DNA of 40,435 bases. It comes from a candidate division KSB1 bacterium. Lineage in GTDB: Bacteria; Zhuqueibacterota; Zhuqueibacteria; Residuimicrobiales; Krinioviventaceae. Below, piece after piece: positions 1-8,094 of the stretch. The notes below the pieces were generated by a model that ran no database searches, was not told the origin of the DNA, and saw only the letters and a list, made by a program, of their open reading frames with translations. Both the position numbers and the translations under genes were made by a program. The stretch covers positions 18,803 through 59,237 of the forward strand of contig JAPDQV010000020.1 in assembly GCA_034505495.1 (NCBI GenBank), written 5' to 3'. The first letter of the stretch is position 1; each line of letters begins with the position of its first letter.

Positions 1-882
1 AACCCGCAAAAACTGCGCGTGGTCAATATCCGACCCAACCCTGAAAGTATTCCCATCACGTGGCGGCCTCATACTCGGGCGGAAAAGCTGCTGGTCGACC
101 TGCGGGATTGGCTATGGCGGCCGCTAATTGAGCGCGCCGTCCGCCGCTACGGCCTCGATACGTTCGATGTTTATCAGCTCGACGGCGGTTTAGACCTCTA
201 TCGCAATGCTTCCTTCATTACCGAAATGAAGCGGCGCGGCAAAAAGGTGATCTGCTGCTATACCGGCAGCGATCTGCGCACCCGCGGCGTCATTCCGGCC
301 GTCGATGCGATCAGCGATCTCAATGTGACCGTCGAGTTCGACCATCTTGCTTTGCATCCGCAAATTCACTACGTCGGCTTTCCCTTCGACGCCGATTGTT
401 TTCAGCCGCATTTGCATCATGACAATGACAAGGCGGTGCGCATCGGCCATGCGCCGACCAATCGCGCCGCCAAGGGCAGCGATGTCATCATTCCCATTCT
501 TCGTCAATTGGAAGCCGAGCTCGGAACCGAAACCGTGCTGATCGAAGGCCTGCCTTACGCGCAGGCATTGGCGCTCAAACAGACCTGCGACATCTTTGTC
601 GATCAGATCGGCGATCTCGGCTACGGCATCAATTCGCTGGAGGCGCTGGCGATGGAAATACCGGCGTGCTCCTGTCTGGCGCCCGGATTTGCCGAACAGT
701 TTCCCAACCATCCTTTTATCGACGTGCAGGCCGACAATCTGCGGCAGGAACTGGTCCGTCTCATTGCGCAGCCGAATCTGCGTCGGGAAATCGGCAGGAA
801 GGGGAAAGAATGGGTCAAAGCGCATCATGATCCGGTGGAGGTCGTTCGTGCCGTTCATCGATTGGCTCAAATAGAGGATTGA
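1..882 (+). CDS. Glycosyltransferase, GT-B fold (5' end outside window)
   Basis: This is the C-terminal part of a GT4/GT1-like glycosyltransferase that probably moves a sugar from a nucleotide-sugar to a cell-surface glycan. The reading frame is open to the first base of the window, so the GTG at 19 is probably internal. The protein shows alternating strands and helices of a GT-B enzyme, with the donor-site pattern GINSLEALAME about three quarters along, matching the E-x7-E-type motif of these families, and a C-terminal amphipathic helix rich in Arg and Lys. No signal peptide is visible in the part seen. The stop lies 4 bases before the start of the secreted glucanase-like gene, so the two are probably cotranscribed. 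Acceptor and donor sugars cannot be read from the sequence. Confidence 0.75.
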   Translation, partial: NPQKLRVVNIRPNPESIPITWRPHTRAEKLLVDLRDWLWRPLIERAVRRYGLDTFDVYQLDGGLDLYRNASFITEMKRRGKKVICCYTGSDLRTRGVIPAVDAISDLNVTVEFDHLALHPQIHYVGFPFDADCFQPHLHHDNDKAVRIGHAPTNRAAKGSDVIIPILRQLEAELGTETVLIEGLPYAQALALKQTCDIFVDQIGDLGYGINSLEALAMEIPACSCLAPGFAEQFPNHPFIDVQADNLRQELVRLIAQPNLRREIGRKGKEWVKAHHDPVEVVRAVHRLAQIED

Positions 883-886
883 GGCC

Positions 887-3256
887 ATGTCGAAAGTAGT
901 GATCATTCTATTTATCCTGACCGCTGCCGCGGTAGCCCAGTCGACGATCGTCATTTTTTCCGACAGTCCCGACGGCGATAAATATGTAGATGCTTCATGG
1001 GGTTACCGCAGAGCTCCAAGCACGCTCGAGCGGGCCGGCAACAATGACAAGTTTCCGGTCGAGACCGGCGTGGTGTATCAGGGAGCGCACAGTCTGCGGC
1101 TGCGCTGGCGCTCGAAAAGCGGTGGGGATTGGGGAATGGCCATTGCGGCAACCGGCTGGAAGCCCATGGATACGACGCTTTACGACAGTTTGGTCTATTG
1201 GATCAACGCGCCGGAGGCCGTGAGCAAAGAAGCGTTACCCGACCTCGCGCTAGAGGACGTCAACAACCAAAAGAGCCGCCGCCGGGCGCTGGGTGATTTT
1301 GTCGGCGATATCGACGGCGACCCGTCGACTTGGCAACGGGCGGCCGTGCCGTTGTCTGCTTTTCATGAAGGCGGTGTTTCGATCGATTTTACCAAGGTCA
1401 AAACTCTTTTTCATTATCAAAAAGCGGCAGACGATGTCGAGCATACCCTGTTTCTCGATGAGATTCGTTTGATCAAGGGCGGTGGAGCTGCAGAAGCACC
1501 GGACACGCCGACCGGCCTGCAGGCGTTCGGTTATGATTCGCGCATCGATCTGCGCTGGCAGCCGGTGTCCTCGCCGAATCTGGTCGGATATGCGGTGTAC
1601 GGCGCCTCATCGCCGACAGGCCCGTTTCGCCGGTTGAACGCCGTCGCTCATGAACCTATCTGGTTTAGCGATTTCTTTGGCGTAAACGGGGAAACGCGCT
1701 ATTACTATGTCACGGCGGTCAATTATGACGGAATCGAATCCGCCCCCTCCGACACGGTATCGGCGACGACGCGTCCTATGAACGACGAAGAGCTGCTGAC
1801 CTCGGTGCAGCAGGCGGCGTTTCGCTATTTTTACGATTACGCTCATCCGGTGAGCGGCATGGCACGCGAACGCAAGGGTTCGGGCGACGTCTGCACCAGC
1901 GGCGGCACCGGCTTTGGATTGATGAATGTGCCCGTAGCCGTAGAGCGCGGCTTTATTACCCGCCAGGCGGCCGCAGCGCACGTCCTCAAGCTGGTGCGCT
2001 TTTTGGCGGATAAAGCCGAGCGCCATCACGGCGCCTGGTCGCATTGGATCCACGGCACAACCGGCAGGATCATCCCCTTCAGCAAGTACGATGACGGCGC
2101 CGATCTGGTGGAAACCGCCTATCTCGTTCAAGGACTCCTCACGGTTCGTCAATATTTTGACGGCAGCAACGCGGTGGAAACGGAGATCCGCGACATCTGC
2201 ACGCGGCTGTGGCGGGAAGTCGAGTGGGATTGGTTCCGCAAAGAGACGAAGGAGCCGGTGTTGTACTGGCACTGGTCGCCCAACTATGGGTGGCAGATGA
2301 ACATGCCGATCCGCGGCTTTAACGAGTGCATGATCGTTTACATTTTGGCGATCGCCTCGCCGACCCATCCCGTACCCAAATCGCTTTACTATAGCGGCTG
2401 GGCAGGCGCCGGATACGTCAACGGCAGGTCCTATTACGGCATCACTCAGCCGGTCGGGCCGCCGATGGGCGGACCGCTTTTCTTTACCCACTATACGTTC
2501 CTGGGCGTCGATCCTCATGCCATGACCGACCGATTCTGCAATTATTACGACAACAATCGCGCCATCAGCCTGATTCACTATGCCTACTGTCAGGCCAACC
2601 CGAAAAAATTTCCCTGCTACGGCGACGGCGTGTGGGGGTTGACCGCTTCGGACAATCCGTGGGGCTATTCGGCGCATGAGCCCAACAATGATAACGGCAC
2701 GATCACACCGACCGCGGCGCTCAGCGCCATGCCGTATACGCCCGAAGAATCCATGGCCGCGCTGAAGGCCTTTTATTACCGCCACGGCAAACGGCTTTGG
2801 GGCGAATTCGGCTTTAAGGACGCCTTTAACTGCAAACAGGATTGGTACGCGGAAAGCGTGCTGGCCATCGATCAAGGCACGATTGCGCCGATGATCGAGA
2901 ACCACCGCACCGGCATGCTGTGGCGTCTGTTCATGTCCGTTCCCGAAATTCGAGCGGCTGTGACGAGCATCGGCACCGGCGTAAAGTCGCATCGACCGCT
3001 CGAGCAAGGCATGATCATCTATCCCAATCCCTTCAATCCCAAAACCATGATCACATTTACTTTGGCACAGGATTCGTCCGTTTCGCTCAAGATCTATAAT
3101 GTACGCGGCGAGTCGGCGGCGATTCTGTACGACTGCGAACGATTATCGCCGGGCTTTTATCGGCGCGAGTTGGGCGATTTGCCCGCCGGCATTTATTTCT
3201 GCCGGCTGGAAATCGACGGGCAGGACTATTTCGGCAAACTGACCTGTCTAAAATAG
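887..3256 (+). CDS. Secreted glucoamylase-like (GH144-type) glycoside hydrolase with FnIII and C-terminal sorting-like domain
   Basis: A 789-residue secreted polysaccharide hydrolase. Residues 1-18 form a signal peptide (hydrophobic VVIILFILTAAAVA, then AQS). Residues 20-197 look like a jelly-roll carbohydrate-binding domain, 205-296 a fibronectin type III domain, and 300-695 the 'glycoamylase-like' (alpha/alpha)6 domain (PF10091), with family-typical stretches such as AAFRYFYDYAHP, GTGFGLMNVPVAVERG and GWQMN. Characterised members of this fold in GH144 are endo-beta-1,2-glucanases, so beta-1,2-glucan is the best-guess substrate. Residues 708-789 are a beta-sandwich tail starting YPNPFNP, typical of FlgD-like or type IX secretion signals. 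The ATG is preceded by AGAGGA at good spacing. The exact substrate is inferred. Confidence 0.8.
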   Translation: MSKVVIILFILTAAAVAQSTIVIFSDSPDGDKYVDASWGYRRAPSTLERAGNNDKFPVETGVVYQGAHSLRLRWRSKSGGDWGMAIAATGWKPMDTTLYDSLVYWINAPEAVSKEALPDLALEDVNNQKSRRRALGDFVGDIDGDPSTWQRAAVPLSAFHEGGVSIDFTKVKTLFHYQKAADDVEHTLFLDEIRLIKGGGAAEAPDTPTGLQAFGYDSRIDLRWQPVSSPNLVGYAVYGASSPTGPFRRLNAVAHEPIWFSDFFGVNGETRYYYVTAVNYDGIESAPSDTVSATTRPMNDEELLTSVQQAAFRYFYDYAHPVSGMARERKGSGDVCTSGGTGFGLMNVPVAVERGFITRQAAAAHVLKLVRFLADKAERHHGAWSHWIHGTTGRIIPFSKYDDGADLVETAYLVQGLLTVRQYFDGSNAVETEIRDICTRLWREVEWDWFRKETKEPVLYWHWSPNYGWQMNMPIRGFNECMIVYILAIASPTHPVPKSLYYSGWAGAGYVNGRSYYGITQPVGPPMGGPLFFTHYTFLGVDPHAMTDRFCNYYDNNRAISLIHYAYCQANPKKFPCYGDGVWGLTASDNPWGYSAHEPNNDNGTITPTAALSAMPYTPEESMAALKAFYYRHGKRLWGEFGFKDAFNCKQDWYAESVLAIDQGTIAPMIENHRTGMLWRLFMSVPEIRAAVTSIGTGVKSHRPLEQGMIIYPNPFNPKTMITFTLAQDSSVSLKIYNVRGESAAILYDCERLSPGFYRRELGDLPAGIYFCRLEIDGQDYFGKLTCLK

Positions 3257-3345
3257 CTTTGCCGCAGCTTTGGGCAGCAGAAAAATCGGGAATGTAACGG
3301 CAGCGGCTAAAGTTAGAGACCTCATAACAACAGAAGGAGTTTTTA

Positions 3346-4344
3346 ATGAAAAAAGCACTTGTTTTTCTGCTGCTTGCTGCCGCATGGGCAACGGCCGATG
3401 TAAAAAAGGCAAGCGTCACCACGATGGAGTTCGGGGGTACTTTTGGGAAGATGGTTAAATTTTTCGGCGGCGGCAAGCCGACCACAAATGTGGACTATTA
3501 TACCCAAGCGCAACATCGCAATGATTCGTTCCGAGACGGCAAGCTTGCAACCACGCAGATCATCGATCTCGATCGCGAATTGTTTATTACCATTGATCAT
3601 AAAAACAAAACGTTCACCCAGATGACTTTTGACGAATGGCGCCGGATGATGCGCGAGACGATGGAAAACCTCCAGGAGAGCAAGGAAGAGGAAAAAGAAA
3701 AAGTCGAATGGAAAATTTCGGTGGACGTCAAAGAGACAGGCGAGAAGGAGACCATAGCCGGCTTGGCGGCGGAAAAGGTGATTCTGTCTCTCAAAATGGA
3801 AAGTGAAGTGACGGAACAGAAGGAGGGCAAAGCGCCGGAGACTTCACGCGCCACGCTCTATGCCGTTTCCGACGAATGGCTGCATCGCGGTCAGCAAAAA
3901 GCGGCGGAAGAGATGCAGGCGTTTCAGCTGGCGTTGGCGAAAAAGCTGGGTCTGCTCCCCGATCAGGCGTCGATGCAAAGCATGATCAAGCAGGTTTTCG
4001 CCTCCTATCCGCAGCTTGCCGAAGCGATGGAGCGCCTGCAGAAGGAAGGCAAAAAGCTGGAGGGTTTTCCGCTGCGGTTAAAGACGGTTTACGAAAGCGA
4101 GGGGGACCATCCCCAGTCCGCCAAGGAAGAAAAAAGCGAATCGCCGCAGATTCCGACGTCGGTCGGCGGCTTGGCCGGGGCGATCGGCAAAAAAATGTTG
4201 GAAAAGCAGGCTGAAAAAAAGGCAAGCGATCGCGTCAAGCTGCTGACCATCACTGAAGAGGTAACCGAGTTGTCTCGAGGCGATTTGTCGGCGGATCTGT
4301 TCATGGTGCCGGCGGGATATAAGGAGAGCAAACCGGAAAAATAA
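3346..4344 (+). CDS. Secreted protein of unknown function (DUF4412-like pattern)
   Basis: A 332-residue protein with a clear signal peptide (residues 1-17, MKKALVFLLLAAAWATA) and a good ribosome binding site (AGAAGGAG). The middle part alternates short beta-strand patterns such as TQIIDLDRELFITIDH and KNKTFTQMTFDEW, which resemble the layout of periplasmic DUF4412 proteins. Residues 110-145 are extremely rich in Glu and Lys (an EEEKEKVEW region) and probably form a charged helix. The C-terminal third has further charged helices. It sits between a secreted hydrolase and a patatin-like lipase and is probably cotranscribed with the latter (12-base gap). No catalytic motif is recognised. The DUF4412 assignment is by pattern only. 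Confidence 0.6.
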   Translation: MKKALVFLLLAAAWATADVKKASVTTMEFGGTFGKMVKFFGGGKPTTNVDYYTQAQHRNDSFRDGKLATTQIIDLDRELFITIDHKNKTFTQMTFDEWRRMMRETMENLQESKEEEKEKVEWKISVDVKETGEKETIAGLAAEKVILSLKMESEVTEQKEGKAPETSRATLYAVSDEWLHRGQQKAAEEMQAFQLALAKKLGLLPDQASMQSMIKQVFASYPQLAEAMERLQKEGKKLEGFPLRLKTVYESEGDHPQSAKEEKSESPQIPTSVGGLAGAIGKKMLEKQAEKKASDRVKLLTITEEVTELSRGDLSADLFMVPAGYKESKPEK

Positions 4345-4356
4345 GCGGGAAAATAC

Positions 4357-5184
4357 ATGGCGATTTGGAGCGCTCTGCGCAAGTCGAAAAAAAGGTCTGC
4401 AAAGCGTATCGGTTTAGCGTTAAGCGGCGGCGGCGCGCGCGGACTTGCCTATATTGAATTCTGCAAGGCGATGGACGACCTGGGCGTGCGCCCGTCGATC
4501 GTTTCCGGCACGAGCATTGGCGCCATTTTCGGTGCCTTTATTGCCGCTGATTTTACCGGCAGGCGCATGGAGCAGGAGCTCGAAATCCTTTCACCGCTGA
4601 AAATTCCTAAGCTCATCGACGTCAATTTGAAAAAGGCCGTACTCAAGGGTCAAAAGGTCATGGAGTACCTGCAAAAGGTTATCGGCGTCGAACGTTTCGA
4701 GGATCTCTCCATCCCTCTCAAGGTCGTGGCCGCCGATTACTGGCGAAGGGAGCCGGTCATCTTTGAACGTGGGCCGTTGATGCCGGCCGTGCGTGCTTCC
4801 ATCTCTCTGCCGGCGATTTTCAAACCGCTGCAATATCAGGGGCGCATCCTCATCGACGGCGGTGCCGTAGACCCGCTGCCGCATGAGATCATTCGCGACC
4901 AGTGCGACTATCTGATCGCCATTGACGTCTCGGGTTCCATCGCCCCAACCAAGGGCAGCCTGATGCCGGGCATGTTCGACAGCATCATGGAGACATTCCA
5001 GACGATGCAGTCCGCGATTATCGCCGAAAAGCTCAAACGCACGCCCGTCGATCTCTATGTCAAGCCGAGACTGCTCAATTATTCTATTCTCGATTTCCTC
5101 AAAGAAAAAGAGATACGCGCCTCGGTGGCGCTGGACGTGGCGGCTTTTCGACAAAAGCTAAAAGCGGATCTCGATCTGCAATAA
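4357..5184 (+). CDS. Patatin-like phospholipase (RssA/YchK type)
   Basis: A 275-residue serine acyl hydrolase of the bacterial patatin family, expected to cleave acyl esters of lipids with a Ser-Asp dyad. The oxyanion-hole motif GGGARG is at residues 24-29, the nucleophile elbow GTSIG at 51-55 (Ser53), and the catalytic Asp in DGG at residue 167. The length fits the short bacterial patatins, and there is no signal peptide, so a cytoplasmic or inner-membrane-associated enzyme is likely. The N-terminal 17 residues are strongly basic (SALRKSKKRSAKR), which could favour membrane contact. It follows the unknown secreted protein by 12 bases and precedes a membrane-anchored protein by 19 bases, so all three may form one operon. 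Substrate unknown. Confidence 0.88.
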   Translation: MAIWSALRKSKKRSAKRIGLALSGGGARGLAYIEFCKAMDDLGVRPSIVSGTSIGAIFGAFIAADFTGRRMEQELEILSPLKIPKLIDVNLKKAVLKGQKVMEYLQKVIGVERFEDLSIPLKVVAADYWRREPVIFERGPLMPAVRASISLPAIFKPLQYQGRILIDGGAVDPLPHEIIRDQCDYLIAIDVSGSIAPTKGSLMPGMFDSIMETFQTMQSAIIAEKLKRTPVDLYVKPRLLNYSILDFLKEKEIRASVALDVAAFRQKLKADLDLQ

Positions 5185-5203
5185 TCAAAGCCGGAACAAA
5201 GTT

Positions 5204-6223
5204 ATGAAGCGTTTCGTAATCAGGCTCTTGATTATCCTGGTTCTTATCGTTCTCGTGATCTATATCGGCGGCGGTCAGCTGCTGACGGCCGCGGCGAAGA
5301 AGGGCCTGCCCGCGGCCGAAAGGCTGCTGCGCGAGCGCGGCACACCGGTAGCCGATCTCGACTTTGACCGCATCGGGTTTACCTCCTTTAATCGTCTGTC
5401 GATTTACGGTCTGAGCGGAAACCTTGTGGCGAACTCGGCGGTCGATCCGATCGAGGCGCTGTTTTCGGTGAACCGCGTCGATTTGACATTGGCGCAACTT
5501 AGACCGGCGGCGGTTCGGATTTCTTTGGAAAAGTTTTCGGTAATTGCCGAACAAAATAAGCAGCTGCCCAGTACCGCCATTGGCCGTGTCGAGGAAGGCT
5601 ATTGGTCGGTAAAGAAACCCATGGTCATCAGTCGGCTTGCGGAGGAGTGGCGGCGTTATCGACTGCAGCTGCAGAACCTGTTCAACGAAGAATATTTCGA
5701 CAGGGATATGCAGCTGCGTGCGCTCGTGACGTTAAAGTTGCGCGGAAAAGAGGCCCAGGCCATGCTTTACACGGTCGAGGAAGAGGGCGGAGCACGGTTG
5801 CGTTTAGAGACACGGGATGTCCAAAAAGCGTCAGAGATCTTTCAGCAGGAGTTGTCGCCGGATGAGATCGAAATCATCTCCCGCTATCCGATGCGGGCGC
5901 CGGTCATCATGCAGCTGACCTCCGAAGCGCGGCGAACCGCGCGCGAGGCGCATCGCGCCAATCCCGCCGTGCCTGAAGATGCCTATCGTCATGTGTTGTG
6001 GAGCTATCTTTTAACCCGCCAGTTCGACGCCGACTTTGCCAAAAAGGTCACGGATGCTCATGAAGTCCTGCCGACCAATACGGTTGCAGAGCGCAAGATG
6101 GATTTTATTAACAACCGCATTGGACGCAATTACGCTCTAAACGGTATACCTCGCGAGCGCATTCTCAGCCTGGTCATGACCGACCCGCAGGTGATCCGCC
6201 GGCCTCAGGATGCGCCGCTGTAA
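5204..6223 (+). CDS. Membrane-anchored protein with C-terminal DUF6973-like domain
   Basis: A 339-residue protein with one N-terminal membrane segment (about residues 5-25) and a long outer portion. Residues 40-130 contain beta-rich repeats. The C-terminal third carries a conserved-looking pattern: AYRHVLW at 260-266, AHE at 285-287 and MDFINNRIGR at 299-308. This spacing (RH-x2-W, then AHE, then MD-x2-NN-x2-GR) resembles the DUF6973 family, which has no firmly established function as far as I know. No ribosome binding site stands out beyond a weak purine stretch (CGGAACAAAG). It follows the patatin gene by 19 bases. The family call is by motif recall, so moderate confidence; function is not claimed. 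Confidence 0.55.
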   Translation: MKRFVIRLLIILVLIVLVIYIGGGQLLTAAAKKGLPAAERLLRERGTPVADLDFDRIGFTSFNRLSIYGLSGNLVANSAVDPIEALFSVNRVDLTLAQLRPAAVRISLEKFSVIAEQNKQLPSTAIGRVEEGYWSVKKPMVISRLAEEWRRYRLQLQNLFNEEYFDRDMQLRALVTLKLRGKEAQAMLYTVEEEGGARLRLETRDVQKASEIFQQELSPDEIEIISRYPMRAPVIMQLTSEARRTAREAHRANPAVPEDAYRHVLWSYLLTRQFDADFAKKVTDAHEVLPTNTVAERKMDFINNRIGRNYALNGIPRERILSLVMTDPQVIRRPQDAPL

Positions 6224-6288
6224 TAATGCGGTCGAACTGTATTTTTTTCTTTTTTCAGCATATTTTTTTTTCTACATTCCTCATAAAG

Positions 6289-6348
6289 GTCATTCCTGCA
6301 ATGCAGGAATCTTGTCTGCCTTGGAGATTCCCGCTTTGCGGGAGTGAC
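6289..6348. repeat. Composite palindromic repeat, GTCATTCCCGC-type
   Basis: Two 23-base arms, 6289-6311 and 6326-6348, are inverted copies of each other (19 of 23 positions match). Each arm is itself a small palindrome (CCTGCAATGCAGG and CCCGCTTTGCGGG). Elements with arms of the form GTCATTCCCGC...GCGGGAATC are scattered through intergenic regions of many bacteria. It sits in the AT-rich gap before thrH. No gene was found in the surrounding 200 bases. Confidence 0.75.
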
Positions 6349-6425
6349 CCTTTTTTATTTCTTCAAGCCGTCAAATCACCAAAAACCATAAGCAAACTTT
6401 TAATAAAACCGGGAAAGGATCAAGA

Positions 6426-7049
6426 TTGCTGGTTGCTTGTCTGGATTTGGAGGGAGTTTTAACGCCGGAAGTTTGGATCAACGTGGCCGAAAAGACCGGC
6501 ATTGCAGCTTTGCGCGCCACCACGCGCGACGTACCGGATTATGATCAGCTCATGCGGCAGAGGCTGCGCATTCTGCGCGAGCACGGCATTCGGCTCGCGG
6601 ACATTCAGGCGGTCATTGCCGGAATGGGGCCGCTGCCCGGCGCGCGCGAGTTTTTGGATTGGCTCCGCAGCCGCATGCAGGTGTTGATCCTATCGGATAC
6701 CTTTTATGAATTTGCCGACCCGCTGATGCAGCAGCTCGGTCGGCCGACGCTCTTTTGTCACCATTTGCAGGTCGACGATGAGGGCATGATCAGCGGTTAT
6801 CGTCTTCGGCAAGCGGACAGCAAACGGCAGTGCGTGCTTGCCGTGCGCGCACTCAATTTTCCGGTGACGGCGGTCGGCGACTCTTACAACGACACCGGTA
6901 TGCTCGCCGCGGCGGATGTCGGAATTCTTTTCCGGCCGCCGCAGAATGTGATCGATGAATTTCCCCAATTTCCGGTAACGCGCTCTTATGACGAACTGCG
7001 CGAGGCTTTGCTGCAGGCGGAAGAAAGGCTTTTCAAAAAAGGGAGTTGA
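6426..7049 (+). CDS. thrH: Bifunctional phosphoserine phosphatase / homoserine phosphotransferase ThrH
   Basis: A 207-residue HAD-superfamily enzyme. ThrH of Pseudomonas moves phosphate from phosphoserine to homoserine and so can replace homoserine kinase. The N-terminus [13 protein letters not shown] carries the nucleophile Asp7 in DLEG, the form typical of ThrH; motif II is LSDTFYEF (near residue 95), and motif IV is [10 protein letters not shown] (near residue 155). The start is the TTG at 6426, preceded by GGAAAGGA at good spacing; the alternative ATG codons lie inside the domain. It leads a cluster with a PfkB kinase, the thrA fusion and thrC. No GHMP-type thrB is present here, so ThrH plausibly supplies O-phosphohomoserine for ThrC. 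That role is inferred from context. Confidence 0.9.
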   Translation: MLVACLDLEGVLTPEVWINVAEKTGIAALRATTRDVPDYDQLMRQRLRILREHGIRLADIQAVIAGMGPLPGAREFLDWLRSRMQVLILSDTFYEFADPLMQQLGRPTLFCHHLQVDDEGMISGYRLRQADSKRQCVLAVRALNFPVTAVGDSYNDTGMLAAADVGILFRPPQNVIDEFPQFPVTRSYDELREALLQAEERLFKKGS

Positions 7050-7053
7050 CGGC

Positions 7054-8094
7054 ATGGCGCAGGAACGGTGCGGCATTGCTTTGGTGGGGTCGACGATCGT
7101 CGACGAGATTCTGCCGATCATCGACGCCGGACGCATGACCTATGTGGATGCGCAGGACTTTGTGCCGGTCGAAGAGCTGGCCGGCGAGGCCTCGGAGTTG
7201 AGCGTCGGCGGTATGGCTCTCAACGTGGCCGTCGATTTGGCCAAAATTGCCGGTGGATATCCGATCGTCGTGGTCGGCAAGGTGGGACGTGACGAAAAGG
7301 CACAGGTCATTCGCCGGATCTTGGCCGAAAACGGCCTTTCCGATGCTTTGTTGGCCATCGACCCGATCCACGAAACCTCCTCCACTGAAGTCCTGCACAT
7401 TCGCCTGCAGGACGGCGTGATCGAGCGCTGTTTTCGCCATCGCCTTGGCGCAATGGGTTCTTTTAACGAACAGGACATTCCGTGGGAGAGCTTGTCTTCT
7501 TTCCGTATTGCCATGTTCGGTTACGGCCTGTTGCTGCCGCAGCTCGACCTGGCGGACAAAGACTATGGCTGCGTGCTCGGCCGCGTTCTAGCCAAGGCGC
7601 AGGCAATGGGACTTCAAACGGCGCTTGATTTCGTCTCGCCGGATGTGCAGAATCTTTTCAAGTTCGCGCGCTACCGCCCCGCTCTCAAATATGTGGATAT
7701 CCTCTGCATCAACGAAGATCAGGCGGCGGCGCTGGCCGAGGAAAATGATCCCGCAAAAGCGTGCCGTCTCTTGGTCGAGCGTTTCGATGCGGGCACTGCC
7801 GTCGTTCATTGCGGCGCCGTCGGACCGAATTACGCCTTTACCCGCAGCGAGGGTTTGATTGTGCAACCTAATTTTCGCGTATCGGCGGAAGAGTATCAGG
7901 GCAATGCCGGAGCGGGGGACGCTTTTTCCGCCGGCTTTCTCCACGGGATGCATCAAGGTTGGACGACTGCGCGCGCTTTGGAATTTGCAGCTGCGGCTGC
8001 CGCAGTCAGTCTTCGTCATCTTTCCTGCACCGGCGCCATGCGCGACGAAGCCTATCTGTTGGACTATATCGAGGAGCATAGATCGAAAAGATGA
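7054..8094 (+). CDS. PfkB/ribokinase-family kinase, substrate unknown
   Basis: A 346-residue ATP-dependent small-molecule kinase of the PfkB family. The substrate-side signature SVGGMALNVAVDLAKIGG-like stretch lies at about residues 49-65 and the C-terminal signature GNAGAGDAFSAGF contains the catalytic base Asp289. The start ATG at 7054 follows GGGAG at 7041-7045; an upstream in-frame ATG at 6988 lies inside thrH and would add 22 unrelated residues. The gene starts 4 bases after thrH and overlaps thrA by ATGA, so it is translationally tied to threonine synthesis. Sugars or nucleosides are usual substrates of the family; a role for a pathway intermediate is only a guess from the position. Confidence 0.85.
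   Translation: MAQERCGIALVGSTIVDEILPIIDAGRMTYVDAQDFVPVEELAGEASELSVGGMALNVAVDLAKIAGGYPIVVVGKVGRDEKAQVIRRILAENGLSDALLAIDPIHETSSTEVLHIRLQDGVIERCFRHRLGAMGSFNEQDIPWESLSSFRIAMFGYGLLLPQLDLADKDYGCVLGRVLAKAQAMGLQTALDFVSPDVQNLFKFARYRPALKYVDILCINEDQAAALAEENDPAKACRLLVERFDAGTAVVHCGAVGPNYAFTRSEGLIVQPNFRVSAEEYQGNAGAGDAFSAGFLHGMHQGWTTARALEFAAAAAAVSLRHLSCTGAMRDEAYLLDYIEEHRSKR

Noticed and set aside
1607-3007. 466-codon frame antisense to the GH144-like gene
   Set aside because: Shadow frame; the sense strand has a signal peptide and clear domains.
6226-6462. 78-codon plus-strand frame before thrH
   Set aside because: It translates the palindromic repeat and a poly-T stretch and overlaps thrH.
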